Source: Candidatus Azobacteroides sp. (lineage in GTDB: Bacteria > Bacteroidota > Bacteroidia > Bacteroidales > Azobacteroidaceae). From it: DNA of 43,545 nucleotides. The stretch covers positions 1-43,545 of the forward strand of contig WRFY01000110.1 of the NCBI GenBank assembly GCA_009783445.1, in the 5' to 3' direction. The notes beneath the pieces are model-generated. The model saw only the letters and a list, made by a program, of their open reading frames with translations. It made no database searches and had not been told where the DNA came from. Shown here in pieces: positions 26,887 through 35,302 of the stretch (its first letter is position 1; each line of letters starts with the position of its first letter). A program made the translations under genes and the position numbers.

Positions 26887-28239
26887 ATGAGTAATTTTCA
26901 CCTATATTGCCGCCTTCCATTTTTAGGAGTTATCCTGCTTTTTCCCACGGGTTTACGAGCGCAGTATTTACCTCAAAAAGTAAATTTTTTTGATATTTCT
27001 ACCAATCATTTGGATACTCCGAAGGATAGTATTGCATTTGAGGATTACGCAAATAATCCGATTCATTCGGCGAATCCTTATTTGCTTCCGGCCGTTTTCG
27101 ACGGAAAATTTTCAGAAGACATGTCCATTCACCTGCCGGACGCCATTCCTCCCAGAAAAAAGGCACTTTTTCCGATATTGGAGCCGCAAACAATCTATTT
27201 AGGCGCTACCAGCCCTGAAGCGGAAGAGTTGAGAAGAACGGCTTACCGCCATTTTATACGAAATAATATATTGTTGGTCAAATATTCTACTGCGAATTTT
27301 CCAAAAGAGGTGGAAAAGGTAAAAGAAATAAAGCCGAATATTTTTAAACACCTTTTTGCCATTGAAATAGAAGTCGAAAAAAACGATTCGAACCGTCCCG
27401 ACCGCTTTATTCCAAAACGAAGATACTGGATAATGAGTGGGAACAGCGTCTTGCAATTTTCGCAAAATTATGTTTCCAAAAATTGGTACAATGGAGGGGT
27501 CGGCAACCTGAACCTGGTAAATATTCAGAATTTTACAGCTAATTACCAAAAAGATAAAATACAATTCAATAATTTTGCCGAATGGAGATTAAGTTTTTTC
27601 ACCAATCCCAACGACACCCTTCGCAAGTTTCGCATGGGCGAAGACTTGATGCGTACTTACAGCGACTTCGGCATCAAACTGTTCAACAGTTTGTGGTCTT
27701 ATTCGACAAATTTGGAATTCAAGACTCAAGTTGTCCGAAATTACAAAGAAAATTCTTTTGAATATATCTCTTCGTTCCTTTCTCCTTTCCAAATCAACGT
27801 AGGTATTTTAGGGGTAAAATATTGGACTTCCAAAGTCTCTCCCCAAAATAAATACAAAAAATACAATCTTTCAATTGATCTTTCGCTTTTATCAATACAG
27901 TACACCCATATTGTAAACGACAAGATTGATCCAACACGGTATGGAATCGATACAGGGAAGAATTCCTTATTAGACAAGGGGTCGACTCTAAACGCCAAAG
28001 CTATTCTGCAATTCAACCGACAGGTGTCTTTTATATCGCGGCTCAAGTATTTTACAAATTACAAAAAAACGATTTTTGAAACGGAAAGTGAATTGAATAT
28101 GGCATTGAACCGTTTTTTCTCTACTCGTTTATATTTGTATGGGCGGTACGACGACAGCAAAATAGAAACGAGAGACCCTCATTTGGGCTATTTCCAGTTG
28201 AATGAATTGCTCAGTTTCGGATTTAATTATAAATGGTAA
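26887..28239 (+). CDS. DUF3078 family outer-membrane protein
   Basis: A 450-residue protein with a signal peptide (cleavage near LRAQ). The N-terminal region, to about 190, is soluble. From WYNGGVGNLNLVNIQNFTANY onward it is a series of amphipathic beta strands ending in FGFNYKW, with the terminal aromatic residue expected of an outer-membrane barrel. This is the DUF3078 pattern of Bacteroidota. The role is not established. It is followed after 13 nt by a small conserved gene. Confidence 0.75.
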   Translation: MSNFHLYCRLPFLGVILLFPTGLRAQYLPQKVNFFDISTNHLDTPKDSIAFEDYANNPIHSANPYLLPAVFDGKFSEDMSIHLPDAIPPRKKALFPILEPQTIYLGATSPEAEELRRTAYRHFIRNNILLVKYSTANFPKEVEKVKEIKPNIFKHLFAIEIEVEKNDSNRPDRFIPKRRYWIMSGNSVLQFSQNYVSKNWYNGGVGNLNLVNIQNFTANYQKDKIQFNNFAEWRLSFFTNPNDTLRKFRMGEDLMRTYSDFGIKLFNSLWSYSTNLEFKTQVVRNYKENSFEYISSFLSPFQINVGILGVKYWTSKVSPQNKYKKYNLSIDLSLLSIQYTHIVNDKIDPTRYGIDTGKNSLLDKGSTLNAKAILQFNRQVSFISRLKYFTNYKKTIFETESELNMALNRFFSTRLYLYGRYDDSKIETRDPHLGYFQLNELLSFGFNYKW

Positions 28240-28252
28240 TCCTTGTTGATGC

Positions 28253-28636
28253 ATGAAACGTTTTGCCGCTCATCGTATTTTTTTACCACCCGATATGGTT
28301 TTCCCGTTGCATGTGATCGAATTGGACGACCATCATTGTATTCAACGCCTATTTCCCTTAGAAAATGAAATAAGCCAAACATTTTTTTTCAATGGAATTT
28401 TACTCCTTTTGAATCAGAAAATGATTCTCGAACCCTTTTTACAGACAATAAAAAATGAGATGCTGGCAGATCGTTCCGATTTATCTATCTTGCAATTTTT
28501 AATGCAGTCTGCTCTTCCTGCACTCGAAAAAGACGACCCCGTTTTTTTATATGTTTTAGAAAGAATTCCTCTTCTCACGAAACAGTCAGAGAGCTTTGTG
28601 CATCCCACTACAATCCAAGTCCGACAGATCTATTGA
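28253..28636 (+). CDS. Conserved small hypothetical protein
   Basis: A 127-residue soluble protein starting MKRFAAHRIFLPPDMVFPLHVIELDDHH. The opening beta-hairpin followed by RLFPLENEISQTFFFNGILLL resembles the N-terminal segment of amidohydrolase-type proteins and a short Bacteroidales hypothetical family with the same start. No catalytic domain follows. It sits 13 nt after the DUF3078 gene, so the two are probably co-expressed. Function unknown. Confidence 0.65.
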   Translation: MKRFAAHRIFLPPDMVFPLHVIELDDHHCIQRLFPLENEISQTFFFNGILLLLNQKMILEPFLQTIKNEMLADRSDLSILQFLMQSALPALEKDDPVFLYVLERIPLLTKQSESFVHPTTIQVRQIY

Positions 28637-28760
28637 TATGCCTTTTCCCTTTTTCTTAAATTTTCATTTCCCTTAAAATAGAGGAGGAAAGGATCCGATT
28701 ATCAACCCTTGAAATGTAACTTCAAGAATAACCGGAAGTCCGTGGTTGGTTATAAATGGA

Positions 28761-28841
28761 AATTGACAATTGATAACTGACAATGAAGAAACGGATCATT
28801 CTCTCCCTCTTCCTTTATTTGTCAATCATCAATTGTCAATT
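28761..28841. repeat. 14-bp perfect inverted repeat between convergent genes
   Basis: AATTGACAATTGAT at 28761-28774 is repeated in inverse orientation at 28828-28841, with a 53-nt spacer. It lies between the converging small gene at 28253 and the thioredoxin-like gene ending at 28852. A plus-strand frame from 28783 across it looks like a signal peptide but runs into the neighbouring gene and is not called. It may be a dispersed repeat or a two-way stop signal. Confidence 0.55.
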
Positions 28842-28851
28842 CATCTTAGCT

Positions 28852-29334
28852 TCAGTTGGAGATGATCTCCAGCGCCTTTTCCGGACTTACGTGCTTGGCT
28901 ACAATTACGCCATTCGAATCAATCAGCCAATTGCCGAATCCTTTTTTAAGGCGGTACGATTTAAAGAGTACTGAATTTTTCCCTTCTGTTTCATCAAATT
29001 GAGTAGTCTCTTCCAAATGGTCCGCTTTCACAACGCCTTGAAATACCACCGGATTTTCATCAAAAGAAATAGAAATCAATTGAAGATTTTCAGGCTTGAA
29101 GCGGGAAATTACATTGTGCATTTTTGCGTTCTCAACTCTTGACTCAGGGTCGTAAGCCGCCCAAAATTGCACCAAAACGTACGCTTTTCCTTCTAATCGG
29201 ACTCCCTGAAGATTGATCTGAGGGGCAAGATTCCCTTCTTGAATACCTTCGGTTAGTCTTTTTTCATTTGTTCCGGCTCCTACAAAAAGAAAAACAACAC
29301 ACACAATAAAAGAAACGCAAATTAAATACCTCAT
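28852..29334 (-). CDS. Thioredoxin-fold protein lacking the CxxC motif
   Basis: A 160-residue protein with an N-terminal hydrophobic segment (about 1-20), so exported or membrane-anchored. The body follows the TlpA/ResA redoxin pattern: GNLAPQINLQGVRLEGKAYVLVQFWAAYDPESR, then LQLISISFDEN and a final WLIDSNGVIVAKHVSPEKALEII. At the active site FWAAYDPESR replaces the usual FWATWCxPC, so no redox cysteines exist there. A disulfide function is therefore unlikely; a structural or binding role is inferred. It is transcribed divergently from ftsE. Confidence 0.8.
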   Translation of the reverse strand: MRYLICVSFIVCVVFLFVGAGTNEKRLTEGIQEGNLAPQINLQGVRLEGKAYVLVQFWAAYDPESRVENAKMHNVISRFKPENLQLISISFDENPVVFQGVVKADHLEETTQFDETEGKNSVLFKSYRLKKGFGNWLIDSNGVIVAKHVSPEKALEIISN

Positions 29335-29444
29335 ATTACAATTTTTTGGTAAATACTTATCTTGTATCTCTACAAGCCTCTCGTTTGGAGGTTAATCATC
29401 TATATTTCATTAAGGATAAACAATTGTATGAATGAGAAATCGCG

Positions 29445-29476
29445 CAAAGGTATGAATTGTTGCATAGAAAAACAAA
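29445..29476 (-). promoter_or_regulatory. Promoter of the thioredoxin-like gene
   Basis: On the minus strand TTTG (29476-29473), 20 nt, then TACCTTTG (29452-29445) is a full -33/-7 match. The leader to the ATG at 29334 is about 105 nt. It lies back to back with the ftsE promoter. Confidence 0.55.
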
Positions 29477-29495
29477 TTTTCCAAAACTTTTTCCA

Positions 29496-29503
29496 TACCT
29501 TTG
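29496..29503 (+). promoter_or_regulatory. TAnnTTTG -7 box for ftsE
   Basis: TACCTTTG on the plus strand lies 52 nt before the ftsE ATG at 29556. The same octamer occurs on the other strand 43 nt away, giving a divergent promoter pair. It supports the start at 29556, because an upstream ATG start at 29457 would precede the promoter. Confidence 0.45.
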
Positions 29504-29555
29504 TATCTTCATAGCAAGCGTAACAAACTCTGTTTCTTTTAATTTTTATTTTTCT

Positions 29556-30233
29556 ATGAGTGAGGATGTGCTAATTCATTATCAAGATGTTGAACTCAGT
29601 TTCAAAGATAATATTGTGCTTCAAAATGTAACTTTTGAGCAACACAAGGGAGAATTTTTATATGTAATAGGGAAGGTTGGTTCCGGTAAAAGTACGATCT
29701 TGAAAACACTTTACTGTGAATTACCTGTGAACAAAGGAAATGCTTATATTTTTGATTATGATCTGAAAAAAATCAAAGAGAAACAGATTCCCCTACTGCG
29801 TAGAAAAATGGGCATTGTTTTTCAGGATTTTCAGTTATTGACGGATCGTTCGGTAAACAATAATCTTGAATTTGTCCTGCGAGCTACTGGATGGAAAAAC
29901 CGGCATCAGATCAACGACCGCATCAAAGAGGTTTTAGATCAGGTAGGTATGGTAAATAAGGGATACAAAATGCCCAACGAATTATCGGGGGGCGAACAGC
30001 AACGGATTGTGATTGCCCGTGCGTTGTTGAATTCGCCTGAAATTATCCTCGCCGACGAACCTACGGGTAATTTGGATGTAGAATCGGGATGTAAAATTGT
30101 TCAACTCCTGCATGATATTTGCGAGAAAGGAACTGCTGTCATCATGACCACTCACAATTACCATTTGGTTCAATTCTTTCCCGCCAAAATCAAAAAATGC
30201 GAAAACGGTTCATTGCTGGACTGTGTATTATAG
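29556..30233 (+). CDS. ftsE: Cell-division ABC ATPase FtsE
   Basis: About 225 residues from MSEDVLIHYQDVELSF. The open frame extends 33 codons upstream, but that part carries the promoter. Walker A is GKVGSGKST, an A-for-V type variation of the usual loop. Others are the Q-loop VFQDFQLL, signature LSGGEQQR, Walker B IILADEPTGNLD and the H-loop TTHN. FtsE with membrane partner FtsX links division to peptidoglycan hydrolase control. ftsX is not adjacent, as often seen in Bacteroidota. A LolD-type ATPase is the alternative, but the sequence fits FtsE better. Confidence 0.85.
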   Translation: MSEDVLIHYQDVELSFKDNIVLQNVTFEQHKGEFLYVIGKVGSGKSTILKTLYCELPVNKGNAYIFDYDLKKIKEKQIPLLRRKMGIVFQDFQLLTDRSVNNNLEFVLRATGWKNRHQINDRIKEVLDQVGMVNKGYKMPNELSGGEQQRIVIARALLNSPEIILADEPTGNLDVESGCKIVQLLHDICEKGTAVIMTTHNYHLVQFFPAKIKKCENGSLLDCVL

Positions 30234-30236
30234 GAT

Positions 30237-30328
30237 GTTGGAACGCACAGAATGCAGATGAAAGAGGGGAATGCAGACTTTATATTCTCTGCTAAAATCC
30301 ATATCATCTGCATTCTGCGCGTTCCAAC
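30237..30328. repeat. 25-bp near-perfect inverted repeat between ftsE and mgtE
   Basis: Bases 30237-30261 are the reverse complement of 30304-30328 with a single mismatch, separated by a 42-nt loop. The loop contains a third partial copy of GAATGCAGA. The structure begins 4 nt after the ftsE stop and ends 12 nt before the end of mgtE, which converges. It is long enough to stop transcription in both directions, but there is no T run. The GCAGAT-rich arms resemble dispersed intergenic repeats. Confidence 0.7.
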
Positions 30329-30340
30329 TATTCTGCGAAT

Positions 30341-31723
30341 TCAAAGCATTTTTCCACTCAAAAACAGAGCGGCAATTGTAAAATAAATAATCAAACCGGT
30401 AACATCGACTAAGGTAGCGACAAAAGGAGCGGAGGCCGTAGCGGGATCCAAACCGATTCGTTTCAGAACAAAGGGAATCATTGAACCGGATAAGGTTCCC
30501 CAAAGTACAACAAACAGCAAAGCGACCGCAACGCTGCAGCCAACCCACGCCCAGTATTCTCCATAGTCGTAAAACCCAGCCTTTTGCCAGACAACGATAC
30601 GAAAAAAGCCAATCACCCCTAAAATGGAACCTAACAGCAGTCCCGAAAGTATTTCCTTCCGCATAACGTACCACCAATTTCTCAATTTCAACTCATCCAA
30701 AGCAATGGAACGAATGATCAAACTGGCTGCCTGAGAACCGGAATTTCCTCCGCTGGAAATAATCAAGGGTATAAATAAGGCTAAAATCACCGCTTTCGAT
30801 ATTTCGTGTTCATAATAGGCCATCGCAGAGGTGGTCAGCATCTCGCTAAAGAAAAGAATGACAAGCCATCCCGCACGCTTTTGCACCAACTTAAACAACG
30901 AGGTTTGAGTATACGACACGTCCAAACCCTCCGTTCCGCCAAACTTTTGAAAGTCTTCGGTATTTTCTTCTTCCGCTACGTCCATCACGTCGTCGATGGT
31001 GACAATACCCAGCAGGGTTCCATCGGTGTCGACTACTGGTAAAGCGACCCGGTCATGGTCTTGAAAAACTTTGATGGCCACTTCCTGGTCGTCGTAAGCA
31101 TTCAATGCAACAAACCGATTGTCGGTTAATTCCGAAATAACCTGTCCGGGAGAGGCTAATATAAGTTCCTTTATTCGAATATCGTCGATTAATCTCCAAT
31201 AATCGTCAATAATGTAGATTACGTTTAAAGTTTCGGAGTCGTGGCCGAATCTCCGAATATGATTCAGCGCCTCTTGAACTGTATAATACGGTTTGATAGC
31301 CACATATTCGGGCGTCATCAAACGTCCGATGCTGTCTTCCGGATAGCCCAACAAACGGGTGGCTATTTCACGTTCTTCCTTCGACAGCATCTGCACCAAA
31401 CGTTGACTCACCTTACCCGGCAATTCTTCGAAGAAAGCGGTACGGTCGTCCGGATCCAAATCGTTCAATAAATTGGCTAAGCGGTTTCCATTGGCCGCAA
31501 GCCCATCAATAATATCTTCTTGTTGATCATGAGAAAGATACTGAAATGTTTCTTTTGCCGACTTTCCGGGCAAGAGCCGGAACAGGATAATTCCGTCGCT
31601 TTTGGATACGGCTTCAATTAAGTCGGCTATTTCAAGCGGTTCAAGTTCGTTTAGTTTTTGTTTTAATGTTTTCCAATCTTTATTTTCAATCAGCTCTCGA
31701 AAACAATTTGTCATTTCATCCAT
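30341..31723 (-). CDS. mgtE: Magnesium transporter MgtE
   Basis: A 460-residue Mg2+ channel. The N domain (about 1-125) has helical repeats (LNELEPLEIADLIEAV, LNDLDPDDRTAFFEELP). Two CBS domains follow (about 130-250; IGRLMTPEYVAI, VALPVVDTDGTLLGIVTIDDVMDV). The membrane part from about 280 has PLIISSGGNSGSQA, the conserved ion-path motif, and five helices. A strong AAGGAGG lies about 8 nt before the ATG, unusual for this phylum. It is masked by a hairpin in the leader, suggesting control of translation by an RNA structure. The gene lies 145 nt after DUF1015. Confidence 0.95.
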   Translation of the reverse strand: MDEMTNCFRELIENKDWKTLKQKLNELEPLEIADLIEAVSKSDGIILFRLLPGKSAKETFQYLSHDQQEDIIDGLAANGNRLANLLNDLDPDDRTAFFEELPGKVSQRLVQMLSKEEREIATRLLGYPEDSIGRLMTPEYVAIKPYYTVQEALNHIRRFGHDSETLNVIYIIDDYWRLIDDIRIKELILASPGQVISELTDNRFVALNAYDDQEVAIKVFQDHDRVALPVVDTDGTLLGIVTIDDVMDVAEEENTEDFQKFGGTEGLDVSYTQTSLFKLVQKRAGWLVILFFSEMLTTSAMAYYEHEISKAVILALFIPLIISSGGNSGSQAASLIIRSIALDELKLRNWWYVMRKEILSGLLLGSILGVIGFFRIVVWQKAGFYDYGEYWAWVGCSVAVALLFVVLWGTLSGSMIPFVLKRIGLDPATASAPFVATLVDVTGLIIYFTIAALFLSGKML

Positions 31724-31845
31724 CTGAAATCCTCCTTACTCAAATAATTTCTGTAAGGAGAACTTATACGTACCCCTTCAGAAAAGTTAATACTTCTGTT
31801 TATGTTCTCGTGTATTGTTGCAACTATGATAATCCGGTACGTCGT
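31724..31845 (-). promoter_or_regulatory. Structured mgtE leader with an RBS-masking hairpin, candidate riboregulator
   Basis: Read as minus-strand RNA, three elements appear in order. First, ACGTACC (31842-31836) can pair with GGTACGT (31774-31768) as a closing helix. Inside it, bases 31798-31779 form a hairpin of 7 bp with a 2-nt bulge and a 4-nt loop. Last, CTCCTTAC (complement of 31760-31753) pairs perfectly with GTAAGGAG (complement of 31739-31732), which contains the Shine-Dalgarno sequence of mgtE; the loop is 13 nt. This layout is typical of translation-controlling riboswitches. It does not match the M-box as I recall it. Mg2+ is the obvious candidate ligand, but that is inference. 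Confidence 0.5.
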
Positions 31846-31868
31846 CCATAATCTGAACTATTTCAAAT

Positions 31869-33113
31869 TTAAACTAATTTGTGAATGACTAAACCCGAAC
31901 GTAATTTGGGTTCGAACCAAGTTGTTTTCGGCGGCATGATATTGCCCGTATCAGCAATATCAATCAATTGCTTCATCGATACAGGATATAAAGCTAAGGC
32001 AGCCGCCATTTCTCCACTGTCTACTCTTCTTTTCAATTCTTCCAACCCGCGCAATCCGCCTACGAAATCAATCCGCTTATCGGTGCGAAGGTCTTTTATT
32101 CCCAATATTTGATCCAAAATTAAATTAGAAGAAATCGTAACGTCCAATACGCCGATAGGATCGTTGTCGTCGAAGGTACCCGGCTTGGCATCTAACGAAT
32201 ACCAATGTTGATCTACATACAAGGAAAAATTATGCAATTTTTCGGGACGATAGATTTCTGCTCCTTTATCGTCTATAAAGAAATTCTTGGAAAGCGCTTC
32301 CAAAAAAGCGGATGGACTCAAGCCGTTCAAATCTTTCACTACGCGATTGTAATCCATGATTCGTAATTGATTCTCCGGAAAACAAACCGCCATGAAATAG
32401 TTGTATTCTTCCGTTCCGGTATGATGCGGATTTTGCTTTGCTTTTTCCGCGCCTACCAAAGCCGCCGCCGCCGAACGGTGATGTCCGTCTGCAATATACA
32501 GATAAGGTATGTCGGCAAAAATCGCCGTAATTTTTCGAATTGTTGCTTCGTCGTCGATCACCCAAAAATGATGACCGATTTTATCCGAAGAAACAAAATC
32601 GTATTCAGGCGTTTTTTTAATTACATCTGCAACCATCTGATCCAATTCGGCATGATCAGGATAGGCAAGAAATACCGGTTCGATATTCGCATTATTGACG
32701 CGTACATGCTTCATTCGGTCTTCTTCTTTGTCTTTCCGAGTCAACTCGTGCTTTTTAATGATTCCATTTAGGTAATCGTTTACATATGAACAAACGACCA
32801 ACCCATATTGAGTCCGCCCATTCATGGTCTGTGCATAAATGTAATAATTTTCCTTATCGTCCTGCACCAGCCAGCCTTTTTCCTGAAATTTATTGAAATT
32901 TTCGACCGCCTTTTCGTATACGTCCGCGTCATGTTCGTCTTTTCCTTCCGGAAAATCAATTTCCGGTTTGATAATGTGGTACAACGACTTTTCATTTCCT
33001 CCCGCCTCCTTACGAGCTTCTTCCGAACTTAACACATCGTAAGGACGGGAGGCTACTTCTTCCACATATTCTTTTGGAGGACGAATTCCTCTAAAAGGTT
33101 TTATGATTGCCAT
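31869..33113 (-). CDS. DUF1015 family protein
   Basis: A 414-residue cytoplasmic protein opening MAIIKPFRGIRPPKEYVEEVASRPYDV, which with YIADGHHRSAAA at about residue 210 defines DUF1015 (a SpoU/ParB-like fold of unknown reaction). In many Bacteroidales it lies beside serine-biosynthesis genes; here it lies between mgtE and an M13 peptidase. A good promoter lies 70 nt upstream. Length is normal and nothing is missing. Confidence 0.88.
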   Translation of the reverse strand: MAIIKPFRGIRPPKEYVEEVASRPYDVLSSEEARKEAGGNEKSLYHIIKPEIDFPEGKDEHDADVYEKAVENFNKFQEKGWLVQDDKENYYIYAQTMNGRTQYGLVVCSYVNDYLNGIIKKHELTRKDKEEDRMKHVRVNNANIEPVFLAYPDHAELDQMVADVIKKTPEYDFVSSDKIGHHFWVIDDEATIRKITAIFADIPYLYIADGHHRSAAAALVGAEKAKQNPHHTGTEEYNYFMAVCFPENQLRIMDYNRVVKDLNGLSPSAFLEALSKNFFIDDKGAEIYRPEKLHNFSLYVDQHWYSLDAKPGTFDDNDPIGVLDVTISSNLILDQILGIKDLRTDKRIDFVGGLRGLEELKRRVDSGEMAAALALYPVSMKQLIDIADTGNIMPPKTTWFEPKLRSGLVIHKLV

Positions 33114-33182
33114 AAAATGAATGTGTTTTTATTTAACTATTTGCTTCTCCCTATTCAAAAAAATACTTTTGCATTGCGCCTG

Positions 33183-33212
33183 CAAAAATACCGCTTTTCT
33201 GTCAATAGGCAA
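33183..33212 (-). promoter_or_regulatory. Promoter of the DUF1015 gene
   Basis: On the minus strand TTG (33212-33210), 19 nt, TATTTTTG (33190-33183) is a full Bacteroidota promoter match. It lies about 70 nt before the ATG at 33113, in the gap after the M13 peptidase. Confidence 0.55.
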
Positions 33213-33229
33213 TAACAAAATAATATTTC

Positions 33230-35263
33230 TTACCAAATGGCTACGCGTTTTTCTTTCGGCACATACAAAGCATCGTCTTCTGTCACGCCAAAAGCGTCGT
33301 ACCATGCGTCGATATGCGGCAAAGCGCCATTTACGCGCCATTTGCCCAACGCATGCGGATCTATTTTTGTTAATCGCAAAATTTCTGCATCTCGGATATT
33401 TCCAGCCCATACGGTAGCATAACTCAAGAAAAACTGTTGTCCGCGGGTGTATCCGTCAATCATGTCCGAGGCTTGTTTTCCTTTCAAAGTATTCTGATAA
33501 GCTTGCCAAGAAACTTGCAAACCGCCTTGATCTGCGATATTTTCGCCCAATGTAAGGCGCCCGTTGGCATGAACCGTATCCAACACTACAATATTATCGA
33601 AATAATCGACCAATACTTTTGCTCTTTCTTCAAACCGTTTGGCGTCTTCGGTAGTCCACCAATCGATCAAATTACCATCTTTATCATATTTTCTCCCCTG
33701 ATCGTCGAAACCATGCGTCATTTCATGGCCGATGACTACGCCAATGGCGCCGTAATTAACCGCATCGTCTGCATTGGGATTGAAAAATGGCGGTTGAAGG
33801 ATTGCTGCCGGAAAACAGATTTCATTAGTCGACGGATTGTAATAGGCATTCACAGTTTGCGGAGTCATCAACCATTCGTCTTTATCCACCGGTTTATTGA
33901 ATTTACCGAACATGTAATCGAAATCGAAACGATTGGAACGAACAATGTTTTCCCAATAAGAATCGCTTTTCTGAATTGTTAATTTCGAATAATCTCTCCA
34001 TTTATCCGGATAACCCACTTTGACGTGGAAAACGTTTAATTTTTCCTGCGCTTTGGCTTTGGTTTCGTCTCCCATCCATGAAAGATTCATAATTCTTTCA
34101 TTCAAAGCTTTTTGTAAATTACCGACCAAATCCAGCATTTTTTTCTTGGATGCGGGAGGAAAATATTTGGCGACATACAACTGTCCCATCGCTTCTCCCA
34201 AACTCCCGTCAATCATGTCTACCGCCCGTTTCCAACGTTCTTGTTGAACTTCTTTTCCAGACAAAGCTTTTCCATAAAAATCGAAACTTGCATCCGAAAA
34301 TGCATCATCCAAGAAAGAGGATGCTTCGTTAATCACATTCCAGCTCAAATAATATTTGAGGTCTTGAAGCGAATACCCTTTGATAATCTTGCTTACTTCG
34401 GCAATCGGATTCAACTGTCCCAGATTCAATTCCTGAATCTCTTTGATGCCAAGCGAATCGAAAAATGCCAACCACTGAATGTCTGGAGCGCGTTCGCTCA
34501 ATTCTTTTACCGTAATTTTATGATAATTAGCAATTGGATCGCGGAGGTCTTCACGCGAAGACGCCACCTTGGCCAATTGAGTTTCTATTTTCATTACAGC
34601 CGCTGAAGCTTTTTTTACGTCCTTTGCGTCGTAACCGGAAAAGGAAAACAGTTTTTCAATCAATTCGACATATTTAACGCGCAGTTCCTGCGAACGTTTA
34701 TTATTTTCCAAGTAATAATCCCGATCTCCCATTTGGAAACCGCCCTGAACCAAATGATAAATATTGAGCGAACTGTTTTTATCGTCAGCATACACATATT
34801 GTCCAAAAAACGGATACATGCCGCTGCGGAACATTTCTGCCAAAACGCCCGTAATTTCCGATTTGTCGCGAATCGCATCGATCTTTCCAAGATACGGAAG
34901 AAGGGGAGTATTCCCTTCCGTATTCAAACGGATGCTGTCCATAGCCAACGAATACAAATCGCCCAGTTTTTGAGCGACGCTTCCTTGTTCGTTCGTTTTT
35001 TGGAAAATTTCATTGATCAAGTCTTTTAATTGTTCTTGACTTTTTTCCCTCAACTCGTCAAAGGTTCCATAACGGGAATATTCGGGTTTTAACGGATGAG
35101 ATACCATCCACCCGCCGCAAGCAAATTGATAAAAGTCGTCTCCCGCCACAGCAATTGTATCCAGATTGGCTGTATCAATTCCTCTATCCCTTTGCTTGTT
35201 TTCGTTACAGGCTGTCATAACCGTAACAGCCATCATTGTGAATACGAATAATTGTTTTCTCAT
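33230..35263 (-). CDS. pepO: M13 family zinc metallopeptidase (PepO/neprilysin-like) lipoprotein
   Basis: A 677-residue peptidase. The signal sequence ends in a lipobox-like VMTAC near residue 19, so it is a membrane-attached lipoprotein. The N-terminal M13 domain runs to about 480. The catalytic part has VIGHEMTHGFDD (HExxH zinc ligands and base) and GENIADQGG (third ligand Glu). It ends in the conserved C-terminal Trp. It cleaves oligopeptides outside the cytoplasm. It lies 39 nt after the ABC-F gene and may be at the end of that transcript. Confidence 0.93.
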   Translation of the reverse strand: MRKQLFVFTMMAVTVMTACNENKQRDRGIDTANLDTIAVAGDDFYQFACGGWMVSHPLKPEYSRYGTFDELREKSQEQLKDLINEIFQKTNEQGSVAQKLGDLYSLAMDSIRLNTEGNTPLLPYLGKIDAIRDKSEITGVLAEMFRSGMYPFFGQYVYADDKNSSLNIYHLVQGGFQMGDRDYYLENNKRSQELRVKYVELIEKLFSFSGYDAKDVKKASAAVMKIETQLAKVASSREDLRDPIANYHKITVKELSERAPDIQWLAFFDSLGIKEIQELNLGQLNPIAEVSKIIKGYSLQDLKYYLSWNVINEASSFLDDAFSDASFDFYGKALSGKEVQQERWKRAVDMIDGSLGEAMGQLYVAKYFPPASKKKMLDLVGNLQKALNERIMNLSWMGDETKAKAQEKLNVFHVKVGYPDKWRDYSKLTIQKSDSYWENIVRSNRFDFDYMFGKFNKPVDKDEWLMTPQTVNAYYNPSTNEICFPAAILQPPFFNPNADDAVNYGAIGVVIGHEMTHGFDDQGRKYDKDGNLIDWWTTEDAKRFEERAKVLVDYFDNIVVLDTVHANGRLTLGENIADQGGLQVSWQAYQNTLKGKQASDMIDGYTRGQQFFLSYATVWAGNIRDAEILRLTKIDPHALGKWRVNGALPHIDAWYDAFGVTEDDALYVPKEKRVAIW

Positions 35264-35302
35264 GTGATTTACCTATATTTAAAATTTAATAGTATATGTA
35301 AC

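Noticed and set aside
28783..28974. Plus-strand ORF starting MKKRIILSLFLYLSIINC with a signal-like start
   Set aside because: Most of it is antisense to the end of the thioredoxin-like gene and the start lies in an inverted repeat.
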